Of a DNA stretch of 64,000 nucleotides, positions 23,936 through 34,800 are shown piece by piece. The notes under the pieces are model-generated. The model had not been told where the DNA came from, made no database searches, and saw only the letters and a list, made by a program, of their open reading frames with translations. Origin of the DNA: Cycas panzhihuaensis. Lineage: Eukaryota > Cycadophyta. The translations under genes were made by a program, and so were the position numbers. The stretch is taken from positions 49,793,741-49,857,740 of the forward strand of contig CM041465.1 of the NCBI GenBank assembly GCA_023213395.1, read 5' to 3'. Numbering within the stretch: position 1 is the stretch's first letter; the number at the start of each line of letters is the position of its first letter.

Positions 23936-24129
23936 ACAAAATAAGACTGAAAAGATAAAACATTAAGAGAGGGTGTTAGAATATAATGTTTTATCTAGGA
24001 AGTTTAAGGGTCATGTAAAGCAAAGATAAATTTCAAGTTCTTAGAGACAAAATAGGACTAAAAAGATAAAACATTAAGAGAGGGTGTTAGAATATAATGT
24101 TTTATCTAGGAAGTTTAAGGGTCATGTAA
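23908..24129 (+). repeat. 111-bp tandem duplication across the PPT/LTR junction of E
   Basis: 23908-24018 and 24019-24129 are near-identical and adjacent (about 3 differences by eye). Each has the end of the internal region, the PPT and the first ~45 bases of the LTR. The first copy leaves a truncated LTR start at 23974; the full 3' LTR starts at 24085. Confidence 0.88.
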
Positions 24130-24261
24130 AACCCCTCTTTATGTAACATAGACATGTCTATACCACGTGTCAATCAAATACATGGTGGTTACAATTTCGC
24201 ATTGTATATAAAGAGGGGTTTTATTGCAAGTTCTTCTCCAATCTAAGTTAATATTTCAACA
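24085..24261 (+). repeat. 3' LTR of copia E
   Basis: 177 bp matching 18626-18810. Hairpin arms agataaaacatta (24064-24076) and taatgttttatct (24095-24107) bracket the PPT and LTR start with an 18-base loop. Confidence 0.9.
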
Positions 24262-25570
24262 AATTGATGGATTGGGATTTGCCCACCAAATAGTTTTGCA
24301 AAACTTTCATGTACCAAAGTGATGATCAACAAATTCAAGGAATTCTAACTATTCTTAAAATTAAAACAATGGATGTTGATCGAAACTATTATCAAATGAA
24401 CATTGCAGAATCTGATCTTGAGAAAGATTCAGATACAAGAAATATGCATAAATTTCCATCAAATTACTCCACTGTTGAATATGGAGAATGAGCAATTAAC
24501 TAAACTGGAGCATATGTGTTGAACCAAGATGGTAAAATGGTTCAAAGTGAGTAGTTGAAGCTACAACAAATAAGCATTAGTACAGAAGAGCAGCCTCAGA
24601 TAATATTTATGGGAGTTTATTGGGATGCAGAAGCAATTCAACATGCCACAATACTATTTTTGGAGTACAAAGATGTCTTTGCCTGGTCCTATGAGGACTT
24701 GGAGGGCATACCACCTGAATTGGGAGAACATAGGATAGAACTGATTGAGGGAGTAAAGCATGTTTGGCAATGCCTCTATCATATAAATTCTAAATAATAC
24801 AAAGAAAAGGTGAAAGCGAAATTGGACAAGTTGTTGGAAGTTGGTTACATATTTGAAGTTGAGAACAATGAATGGGTGAGTCTAGATGTTATAGTGCCAG
24901 AGAATAATGGAAAGCCCAGAGTTTGTGTAGGCTATAGAGCTTTGAATAAGGCAACAAAAAAAGACCCAATTCTCATTTTGTTTACTGAAGACATCCTGGA
25001 AAAGATGGCAGGACATGAAGCATATTCCTTCATGGATGGCTTTAGCAGCTATAATCAAGTCAGAATTGCTCTAGAGGACCAGCTACAGATTACTTTTCTC
25101 ATCGAGTTGGGGACCTATGCATACAGGGTTATGCCTTTTGGGCTGACAAATGCACCAACCACTTTCCAAAGAATAATTCTGAATATTTTCCAACAAACAA
25201 TTGGGAAAATGATCAAAGTGTTCTTGGATGATTGGACAGTCTATACTCTGCTCAAAGACTATCTTGAAAATTTGCAATTGATGGTCGAAATATGTAGAAG
25301 GAGTAAGTTATGTCTAAACCTAGCTAAATGCACATTCATGTCTCGTTTGGATCTCTATTGGGACATGTTGTAACAAAAGAAGGGCTACGATAGATTCGAA
25401 CAAAGTGGCAATAATTTTGAATTTTCCTACACCAAAGATAGCAAAATAGATAAAAGGTTTTTCTTGAGCATGACATGATATTATAGGAAGTTTATTAAAG
25501 AGTATGCCCAAATAGCTAATCCCTTAGAGACCCTATTAAAAAAGAAATTGACATGGTGATGGGAACTACG
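24262..25570 (+). pseudogene. Gypsy B reverse transcriptase
   Basis: After a decayed segment to about 24550, RT begins: FAWSYEDLEGIPPELGEHR, LDKLLEVGYIFEVENNEW, NKATKKDPILILFTEDILEK, FMDGFSSYNQVRIALEDQ, YRVMPFGLTNAPTTFQR and the catalytic VFLDDWTVY (25213-25240). It is open from 24810 to 25373 with only a few losses (a VDYR-type block reads VGYRALN). The thumb and connection are frameshifted after 25373. Sequence features fit a Tat/Athila-like gypsy. Confidence 0.85.
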
Positions 25571-25639
25571 ACAAGAACTGGCATTTTATCTACAGAAAAA
25601 GAAGATTGCACAAGCACCCATTCTAAGATTTTCAAATTG

Positions 25640-26025
25640 AGATAGAGTTTTTCACGTGCACGTAGATGCTTCATTGTTGGCTATTGGATGTGTATTGGCT
25701 CAGCCAAGAGATGACAATATAGATTTTCCCATTTATTTTGGGAGTCGTAAGTTAACTCAGGTAGAGTAGAATTATTCAGTCACTAAACATGAAGGTCTAG
25801 GCATGGCTTATGCCTTGCAAAAGTTCAGGCATTCTTTGTTGGCCAATCCTTTCATCTTTTTTGTAGATCATCAGGCCTTAAGATATTTGATAGATAAACC
25901 AATATTGAAGGGTAGGATCAGCAGATGGTTGATGCTATTCCAAGAATCCAATTTCAAGATTATTGTGAAAAAAGGGGACAAGCATATAGTACCTGATGTG
26001 CTATCATGGGAAGTAGATGGAGAAC
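25640..26025 (+). pseudogene. Gypsy B RNase H
   Basis: Reads HVDASLLAIGCVLAQ, then YFGSRKLTQVE, a stop, NYSVTKHEGLGMAYALQKFR and FFVDHQALRYL. These are the D-E-D-type motifs of Ty3/gypsy RNase H. One stop at about 25768; otherwise open from 25803. Confidence 0.83.
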
Positions 26026-27345
26026 CTACCACTGGAGTACATGATGAGTTTCTTGATACTAAATTGTTTTCTACAGAAGTTGTATCGAAGTGGTATGAAG
26101 GAATTGTGGAATATTTGGCCACAGGACAAACACCCAAAGGATTGGATCAAGTGGAAAGACAGAGTTCCATCCAGAAGACCTTTCCATTACAATTGGTACA
26201 AGGAATGTTATATAAACTAGGTCCTGATGGCATGTTGAGAAGATGTATATTGGAACATGAGGTGCAAGCAATATTATGGGAGGCTCACGAAGGAGTGGCA
26301 GTAAAGCACTAATGCACTGAATCCACAACATGAAAGATTTTGTTGGTAAGACTTTGGTGGCTGACATTGTTTGAAGACACTAACAAATGGGTTTGTAGCT
26401 GTAATGTTTGCCAATGCATGGGCAAACTAAGTAAATAACCACTTCATGCCTCTCCACCCAATGCTAGCACAAGCGTCATTCAAAAAGTGGGGATTGGATT
26501 TTATTAGACCAATTAGCCCCCCGGCAAAGAAGACCAATGCGAGGTATATACATTAGTGGCCATAGACTTTTTAACAAAGTGGACAGAAGCATGGCCTCTC
26601 AAGAATTGCGATGCCAGGAGTATAGCAAGATTTTTGTATGAAACTATCATTGTTCGTTTTGGTTGTCCATTAGAGTTAGTGTTGGATCAAGGTAACAACT
26701 TTTTGAATAGCACTATAAAATATCTCACTAATGAATTTACGATCTAGTACTATCAGTCCTCTCCTTATTATTCTAGAGCTAATGGTCAAGTTGAAAGCAC
26801 TAACAAAATCTTGAAATTAGCTTTGTCAAAGATTTGCAATGAAGGAAGGACCAACTCGGTAGAACAATTACATTCTGTCCTTTGGGAAAACAAAACAACA
26901 ATCAAAAGACCAGATAAGCAGATGCCATTTCAACTGGTATATGGCTTATAAGATGTATTTCGTTGGAATTTCAAGATGAAAGTCCCAAGATAACAGTTCA
27001 ACTACGAATGAAGGAGCAAGACTCGCAAGACCAGAGGATCGTGGAACTTTTAAAATTGGATGAATGAAGGACACAAGCCTTATGGGAGCTAAAAGCTAAG
27101 AAAAAATGACAAAAATCTTGGCATGATCGACACCTGCAAACACCGCAATTCAACAAAGGTGATCTAGTACTCATGTATGATAGCAAATTCTGAATGAACT
27201 AGGTAAAATGAAATTACGCTAGTTAGGACCATATAAAGTAATTCACACCAAGAAGAATGGAGTGGTCCAACTCAGACAACTAGATGGAAAAATGCTACCC
27301 AAGGTGATCAACGGAAGCAGGTTGAGGCCTTACATAGCAAGATGA
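26026..27345 (+). pseudogene. Gypsy B integrase
   Basis: Zinc-binding HHCC region near 26286-26420 (HEGVAVKH ... CNVCQCMGK), core with VAIDFLTKWTEAWPL, FGCPLELVLDQGNNFLN, and SPYYSRANGQVESTNKILK (catalytic Glu in QVESTNK). Beyond 26950 the frame is shattered, but a chromo-less C-terminal block (LGPYKVIHTKKNGVVQL, SRLRPYIAR) is visible to 27345. Confidence 0.8.
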
Positions 27346-27725
27346 AAAAAACAATTAATTGATGCAAATCACGGGTGGTAAACATTGTCATCACCACAAC
27401 GATAATCCATGTAAGGGTCGCAAAACAAGAAAGAATGCGATCGGTGGTGACAACTTTGGTTGCAATCATCGATAAAAATCAATGACTGTGATCAAACAAA
27501 TATAACTGTAATTATGGTGAGGTGATTGCGATCTAAATGGTTATCCTTTCGATGATCGCGATGCAACAAGCGAGGACAATTGTGATGTCTCATAATTGCT
27601 ACCAATTATGGAAAAATTGAAACTCCCTCTCCAACACACCATTGATAAATTAATTCGACCAAGAATAAACCTTTCAATTTTGAATTTGCAGGCAAGAGCG
27701 ATACGGTAGGAAGAAGACAAGGCAA
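27346..27725 (+). other. Non-coding stretch between integrase and 3' ORF of gypsy B
   Basis: No frame or domain. It contains a weak array of gatcgcgat/gtgatcg-like words (27410-27600) resembling the LTR tandem units in base use. Confidence 0.4.
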
Positions 27726-29478
27726 AGATGGCGACAAATGAATTCTAGCAAGTAACAGTGGGTTTTAGGGAGTCAGATGATGACCAAATTTGCAAATAGT
27801 GGCTAGAAATGCCACCAAAAGATTCCCACAAGAAGAATTTGATATCCACAGGATTTGGGCAACATGTGTTGGTGGGTGTTCTTCCATTCGTTTTTAATTT
27901 TCTTTCAATGGTGACTACAATGGTATCCCAAAGACCATCTTTGTTGGATTACTCATCCAAAGACATTACACGCCTTACAAGTTTACCCAACCAAGGACTA
28001 GAGATCCTAAGAGATAAGCAAATATCCAAGGAACAAGTGGCGTGTGAAGTTGCAGCAAAGGAATCCGATGTCTCTAGCTCAGAAATTCGTATTTCAAGGA
28101 TTTCATCAAAGGAAATGCAATGAGTTGCACACTTTCTGTTCACTTGAGTCATACAAGGCCAAAAGAGTTTGTTTGTTCCTAGTCATTTACATTCTATGTT
28201 GATTAAAGTTGCAAAAGGCTAGCAATTCAATTGGGCCAGATTTATTTCGAATATATTTCTAAAGAATGTAAAAAGTGTAAAGAATGTCACTCAATCTGTC
28301 ATGTTTTTGTATCCCACTTTGCTACAAGGGTTGTTGTTTTCACAATGTCCAAGTGTTCAACTTCCAAAGGTAGAAGGAGGACAACCCCTTGTGAAAAAAT
28401 GGACCGAATTATTCACAAGAGAGTGAGGATGCAGTTCCTTGCCATTGGCAAGGTTGCAGGAACAAGCTAAGACTTGCCTTCATTAGCAATGGTAGGCCAA
28501 GAACCCACAACCATGCCCAGTAGAGAAAGAAGAAGAAAAAGAAAAGAAATTATGAGAGGAGGTGACCTCGCGAACTCAGGCCAGGGTGCAGAACTGAGAA
28601 CAGAAGAAAGATGAAGATAAAAAGACAAAAATTAAGAAAGGGAAATGAAAAGTGGAAGAGGACCCGACCACGACTAATAAAGAAGCTAGCAAACCTACAG
28701 AACAACCATGGACAATCACACCAACATACTAAAATGTATTGAGGAGGAATGCCAAAAATGGAGAAAGCTAGAAGCGAAGAAAAGGCGGCAAGAAATTTTG
28801 GAATATTTGAATAATCAACCACTAGAGGTAAACTTCAATTCATCTGAAGATTTCTTAGAGGAAGGTCTAGACCCAATGAGTTGTGACCCTCAAGATGTTT
28901 CACAGTGGAAAACATCCTTTCTAGCAAAGGTCACTAGGCAACTCATGACTGAGCTAAAGAAAAGGAATAGGAGGCCTCCACCAAACATGTAGAGAATTCA
29001 GAGGTTGGAGGAAAATTTGGCTACCACATAAGCCCACTTGGAATTTCTGATGAAATTCATTTTGGTCTGGGTAAAGAACACAAATGCTGCCAGCCATCAG
29101 ATGCAGGCATTCAAAGCATGTTTTAAGTAGAAGATTCCTCAGGGCTTGCATGAAGTTATTTACAAGTTGGGAGCTTAGATCTTGGAGATACAAGAAGATG
29201 TTGTACATGCTAACATATTTTGGAGCAAAATCCATAATTTGCATCAAGAATTGAGTAGGGTTGAACATATAAACAATGAGTTGACAAAAGAAATTGAACG
29301 TCTGCATAGGGGAGAAAAGCCCACTATGGCGCAATTAGATGCCTTGTGGGATGTTGTTATTTTGGTTGATCATTGTCGATCCCAAGGGATACACGTTCCA
29401 CATACCATTGTGCAATTAGATCCAGTTTTTATACATCAAGCAATGAACAAGGTACATAAGGAAGGGGAAGAGGCATAG
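27726..29478 (+). pseudogene. Gypsy B extra 3' ORF (unknown function)
   Basis: A broken coding region follows integrase and precedes the 3' LTR. Readable parts are 27809-28123 (hydrophobic stretch LVGVLPFVFNFLSMVTTMV then Ser/Glu-rich), a middle portion near 28180-28440, 28708-28992 (acidic/basic helix, ECQKWRKLEAKKRRQEILEY) and 29182-29478 (coiled coil ELSRVEHINNELTKEIERL, then PTMAQLDALWDVVILVDHC). No enzyme motif. Tat/Athila-like elements often have such a gene, sometimes called env-like without proof. The coiled coil parallels the one in L at 1130-1500. Confidence 0.5.
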
Positions 29479-29579
29479 CAATCGTGGTATCAAAAAATTT
29501 TGGGGGGAAGGAGTTGGGAATGGAAAATTTTTTTGATGGAAACGAGTGAGGGCACTCGTTGGTTTTGTGACAGAGGAGA

Positions 29580-30525
29580 TGTATGTGGGTGAAAATGCAC
29601 ACAGAGTTTTGGTTAAAGTTGCAATCGAGTTGCAATAAGAAGCCACAGTTGCGACTAAGTTGTAATCAGAGTCACAATTGAAACTGAGTTTAGTTGGAAT
29701 CGCAGTTGTGATTGGGTTGGAGTTGCAGTTGCAGTTGTGATCGAGTTGCAATTGGAATCATAGTTGCGATCGCATTACAGTTGAAGTAAAAGCCACGACT
29801 AGGTCGTAGTTGGAGAGCAGTTGCGACCAAATTGCAGTTGGAGTCGTAGTTATGACCAAATTACAGTTGAGTTGCAGTTGCGACCAGATTGTAGTTGGGC
29901 CGCAATTGCAACCAAATTGCAATTGGAGCCACCATTGTGACTAGATCACAGTTGAGCCCAAGTTGCAACTAGATCGCATTTGGAGCCACAGTTGTGACTA
30001 GATCACAATTAAGCCGCAGTTGCGACCAAATCACAGTTGGAGCCACAGTTGCAACTAAATCGCAGTTGGGCTGCAGTTGCGACCAAACCGCAATTGGAGC
30101 CACAGTTGCAACTAGATCATAGTTGGAAGCAGTGATTGCAACCAAATCGCAATTTGAACCGCAATTGCAACCGGATTACACTTAGACAAATGAACAAGAA
30201 CCAGTTGTTTTGACATTTCTATTGTACCATTTTGTTGTATAACCAACAGTGGTTAAACCATTAGTTTTCTATGTATAAACTTAAGAGTTGGTATAGGAAT
30301 TAAGCATGAGCATGTGTGTGTAATGCATGATTCTTCTTGCTATAGTAGGCTTGACATTGCACTTGTAATCCTTGTGTACTATTTGGCCCTACATCTAGTT
30401 GTGAGAGGACCAGACACAATTCGGTGTTCCAATAACATCATGTTTTGCACCATATTTGGTGTTCTCTATGCTTGCTTTATCTAGTTATTATCGCAATTCT
30501 GTAGAAGGATAGAGTGAGACACACA
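29580..30525 (+). repeat. 3' LTR of gypsy B with longer tandem array
   Basis: 946 bp, tgtatgtggg...gacacaca, preceded by the purine stretch cagaggaga. The array of ~30-bp units spans roughly 29620-30175 and is longer than in the 5' LTR. Downstream ctctt is the TSD. Confidence 0.87.
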
Positions 30526-30530
30526 CTCTT

Positions 30531-31608
30531 CGATTGCTGCGAAACAAATCTGTTGCCGACACCAAAGATAAATCCAATAGTGGTTTTCCTATTGCCAGTC
30601 TCCTCTCCAATCAACATTAGTGTAGCCATACAACTTTATCTCTTCATCATGAAGGTATTCAAGACCAAGATTTAGAATCCCTTTCAAATACTTTAGAATC
30701 TGCTTTACTGCAACCCAATGTGGTTCTTGAGGATTCTTCATATAACGGGAAACCAATCCAATAGCATAGGCGATATCTGATCTGGTATGAGTCAAATAGA
30801 TCAGACTCCCTACCAATTGACGATACAATGTTCCATCTACAAAGGGTTTGGCCATATCTTTTTGCAGCTTTGTGCCTTTAACGCATGGTGTTGCAACCAA
30901 TTTGTAATTCTGCATCCTAAACTTCTCTACTAGGTTCTTCACATACTAAGTTGGCAACATCATGATTCTGTCTTCCATCTGCCTGACTTCAATGACTAAG
31001 AATTAGTGTAGTGGGTGGAGGTATCTCATATCAAAGGTTGCTCCCAAATTGGATTTAACTTGAACAATAGTCTTATTATAGTTGCCTCCAATGATTAAAT
31101 CATCCACATACAAAACAATAATGACTATAGAAGTCCTACTCCTTTTAACATACAAATTCAGCACAACATATGTAGAAACAAAACCTTCTTCTTTTACTTT
31201 GGCATCGATCTTATCATACTAAGCACGAGGTGCTTGTTTTAGGCCATAAAGTGATTTCTTCAAACAACACACAAGATGCTCCTGACCTTTCTTAGTGAAT
31301 CCCAGATGTTGTGACATATAGATCTCCTCCTTTAAAACTCCATTAAAAAATGCGGACTTAACACCCATCTAGTGTAACTCCCAACCATATGTAGCTGCTA
31401 AGGAAATGATTAATTGGACTATGGGTATCTTAGAGACTGGTGCAAATGTCTCCTCATAATCAAATCCTTCCTTCTGTTTAAACCCCTAAGCAACAAGCCT
31501 GGCCTTGTACTTTTCCATCTCTCCATCAAAGTGGAACTTTGTCTTATAGACCCACTTGCATCCAACTAGGTTCTTCTTCAGAGGTAAGGGAACTAAATCC
31601 CATGCGGT
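30531..31608 (-). pseudogene. Element A reverse transcriptase and start of RNase H
   Basis: Minus-strand reading gives [67 protein letters not shown] (31219-31221), YDKID, and the catalytic VLYVDDLIIGG. It continues into GTLYRQLVGSLIYLTHTRSD and the RNase H start (DWRGDWQ). The part 30942-30589 is open. It joins cleanly to A's integrase end at 36884 when F is removed. Confidence 0.85.
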
Positions 31609-31809
31609 TGTAAAAGGTAATGTTTATCTAGGACTATAGTACATAATGTAAGTGTCTTGTACCTCTTCCCCTTTCTCTTTCAAATTGAAAAGTGGCACCA
31701 TTTTATTGAGTGGTTTCCATATGTACCCACTTTTGTAACTATATATATACACCATGGATCATCAATAATGAATCAGAGAGAATTCCATTCTCATTGGAGA
31801 ATTGTTTCA
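31609..31809 (+). repeat. 5' LTR of copia F
   Basis: 201 bp, tgtaaaagg...tttca, TATA-like ctatatatacacc near 31739. One T is missing from the hairpin-arm sequence (taatgtttatcta) compared with the 3' LTR. Confidence 0.92.
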
Positions 31810-31824
31810 TGGTATTAGAGCAGG

Positions 31825-32496
31825 CTCTTAGGTCCTCCTGCCTGTGAAAAAGCAAATTAGGGCTTCATTAAAAGAGACGAGGAAGATTGAAGACAAATTA
31901 TTGTCAAAGGACCCTGCCATCTGAAGATAAATTTGTTCAGGCAAGTCTGAAGCAAGAGTTGTACGGATTTATATGCTAGTATGGACCTGTATGGACGTCA
32001 AAAATCAAAGTTATCGGAATTTGACAAAACTCACCCAGACTGTAGATCGGAGCCTCCTCTACACTTTTATCTTTGGCATCGACATCATCTGAAGCCATTT
32101 TGACCCAGTTTTAGGCAGATTTAAGGGTGCGCAAGTTTGGAGCCTTCTCTCAGTCATTTTTTTCAAAAATCTGGTCAAAATCTTTGGTACAGAGCTTCTA
32201 AATCACTCCTCATCAGTAGGCAAAGATATTAAGTGGATCTTGATAAGAATTCATTTCAGTTTTTCTGCATTTTTTCTCAAATTTCTCAGAAACCCTTGGG
32301 CGTGGGTTTGAACTTTTTTCGAGACATTTCTCTCAGATCTGAAGTCGAATTGAGAAACTAATGACAGATTGGGATACTCATTTAAGAGATTTTTCAATTG
32401 AGACCACTTTCGTGTCCATCCATACAACTTGAGTTCCATACGGAAATCTGTACAGTCATTCAAACCTAGATTTTTTGACTCCATTCAAACTTTTCA
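31825..32496 (+). other. Leader of copia F
   Basis: Non-coding. It holds two clusters of tacgg/gtatgg words (31960-31995 and 32418-32455) at the same relative places as in C, D, E and G. Confidence 0.5.
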
Positions 32497-33500
32497 ATGG
32501 CCTCATTCGTTGGTTCATTGCCTGAGAGTGATAAACTCACAAAAATGAACTTTAATATCTAGAAAATCAAAATTGAAGGATTGTTGAGAGCAAAACACAC
32601 TTGGAAAATCACTACCGGGGATGAAAAACAGCCCACTGATGCAGCAAATTTGATTAATTGGGAGGAAAGAAATAATGCTGTTGTTTCAGTTCTTAAACTT
32701 TCAATCTCTGATTCTCTATTAATCTACGTTGATGGTCTAGAGAATGTAAATGAAATTTGGAAAATCATGTCCTCCATGTTTAGTAGGAAAAATGAAACAA
32801 GAATTGTGGCCCTAAGAGAAGAACTCTATAAATTAAAGATGAGAGAAGGTCAAACTGTATCAGAATTTCTAACCAAGTTAACTAGTATTAAAACAGCTCT
32901 TCTCACAGCAGGAGACAAATTAACAGACACATAACTGATATACCTGGTGCTTAACAAACTTCCAAAGTCTTTTGATAACATGGTAAACATGTTGATAGGA
33001 GGACATACGGCTACAATGTCCTTTGATACTTTGATAGGACATATGTATGGTCAAGAACAAAGAAATCAAAGATATGAAGAAGATTCAGAGATTGAAGAAG
33101 CCCTTATCTCTAAACTTCAGTTAGGAGGCAAAGGAAGAGGTCAACTCAATTTCAGGTCACGAGGAAGAAAGGAAGAACACCGACAGGCCACAGGGGACGT
33201 TGGATAGAAGGAAGAGGATGAGGAAGAATGATTAGCAATCCACCTCAGGATGCTAGAGTATGTTTTAATTGTGGAAAACCGGGCCACTTTTCAAGTAACT
33301 GTAGAGCTTTTGACGTCTGTTATCACTGTGGACAAACAGGCCATTACCCATACCAATGTTACCAAAGACGAGCAGAATCTCAGAAAGGAAAACAACAGGC
33401 ATTCGTAAATTACAGCAAAGAAAAGGACACAATAGAAGAAGAAGTCGAAACCGTTTTCATCGCAGCCTTGGCAACTAATGCAAATGCAGCATAAAACTGG
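32497..33500 (+). pseudogene. Copia F gag with double CCHC knuckle
   Basis: Starts MASFVGSLPESDKLTKMNFNI, then TAG (32560-32562, Trp codon 22) and KIKIEGLLRAKHTWKI. The core is open 32581-32934 (REELYKLKMREGQTVSEFL), one stop, then 32947-33207. Both knuckles are intact at 33258-33360 (CFNCGKPGHFSSNC, CYHCGQTGHYPYQC). A frameshift near 33210 separates them from the core. Confidence 0.85.
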
Positions 33501-34800
33501 TATGTGGATTCAAGTGCTTCACACCACATGATAGGGGTCAAAGAATGGTTTGAAATCATCAAACCTTATAATTGCAATACATCAGTAGAGCTAGGAGACA
33601 ATTTTCCCTTACATATAAAGGGAATAGGACAAATTGCTATATGTGTTGATGGAAAAATTCAACGTATAGGAAATGTTCTTTTTGTACTTGGGATAAAAAA
33701 AGAATCTTCTGTCAATGTCACAATTGAGTGACAAAAAGCTAAGAACAATATTTGATGAACATGGCTATTGCTATATACTTGATATGAAAAAGAATGGCAC
33801 AGTGATAGACAAAGGAGAAAAATGCAATAGATTGTATAAACTTCTCTCAACTCATGTATTGCCTGATAAAGGCCCCACCAAAATGCTCTCTGATGTAAAA
33901 GCTTTTGGTGTAAACAGCTTTGACAATAATGAAATTTGGCATTTGAAGTATGGTCATATCTCTCATGATAGGCTAGAAAGATTAAAGAAACATAAGATGG
34001 TGAATGGCTTACCAGATACTTCATTCAATCACTTTGTATGTAAAAGCTGCATAATGGGTAAACAACACAGGACTCCGTTTTCAAAAGGCTCATGGCGCAC
34101 ACAAAATAAGTTAGAATTAATACACAACGACTTATGTGGACCATTCACACCAATCTCAACAAATGGATCAAGGTATTTCTTGACCTTTATTGATGATTTC
34201 TCTAGGAAAACCTGGGTGTACTTTCTTTCCAGTAAATCAAAAACACTTGGCTATTTCAAAGAATTCAAAGTCGCAATTAATTGGAAAGTGGTAAAAAATT
34301 CAAATGTATTCGTTCAGATAGAGGAGGAGAATTTGCATCCAATGACTTCTTTCATTTCTGCAAAATACATAGAATACGAAAACAATTCACAACCCTTTAT
34401 ACATCTCAATCTAATGGGGTTGCAGAAAGGATGAACAGAACAATTGTAGAAATGGCGCGATGCATGCTAAGTAACGGAGAAATAGCAAAGAAATATTAGG
34501 CAGAAGCTGTACATACAGCTGTATATTTGATCAATAGAAGTCCCACTTAGTCCTTGGACAATATAACGCCTGAAGAAGCCTGGACAGGACATAAGCCTAA
34601 CGTAAGTCATTTAAAAATTTTTGGATGCAAGGCTTATGTTCACGTTCCTGATAAGAAAAGGACTAAATTAGATAATAAAAGTATAGAATGAATAATGGTC
34701 GTATACAGTAGTTGTTCAAAGGCATACAGGTGCCTTGATCCAAAAGCATACAAGCTTTATGTGAGCAGGGATGTAATTTTTGATGAGAAAAAGGAGGATG
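33501..34800 (+). pseudogene. Copia F protease and integrase
   Basis: Protease reads WYVDSSASHHMIG (DSS instead of DSG). The open part 33715-34434 has the GAG-pre-integrase block (IWHLKYGHISHDRLERLKK), CKSCIMGKQH, IHNDLCGPFTP (catalytic Asp kept) and FIDDFSRKTWVYFL. A frameshift near 34280 moves the last metal-binding block (IRSDRGGEFAS) and [11 protein letters not shown] into another frame. Confidence 0.85.

Larger units (their letters stand above)
18626..24261 (+). mobile_element. Element E: Ty1/copia in the spacer of gypsy B
   Basis: 5' LTR 18626-18810, PBS tggtatcagagcagg 18811-18825, 3' LTR 24085-24261. The TSD is aatta/aattg. A copia gene set is readable throughout but heavily mutated. 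The element contains a solo LTR in its leader and a 111-bp tandem duplication at its 3' end. Confidence 0.9.
4043..30525 (+). mobile_element. Element B: Ty3/gypsy element with Tat/Athila-like layout
   Basis: LTRs at 4043-4851 and 29580-30525 share start, end and the long unique 3' half. The TSD is ttctt/ctctt, one mismatch. Order is LTR, gag, CCHC knuckles, protease, spacer, RT, RNase H, integrase, extra ORF, LTR. The RT resembles plant Tat/Athila-type RTs (IPPELGEHRIEL, KKDPILILFTEDILEKMAG, FMDGFSSYNQVRIA). C sits in the end of the protease region and E in the protease-RT spacer. With insertions removed, B is about 10.4 kb. All genes have stops or frameshifts. Confidence 0.85.

Noticed and set aside
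29416-29751. Minus-strand ORFs overlapping the 3' LTR of B
   Set aside because: Shadow frames across the coding end and the tandem array.
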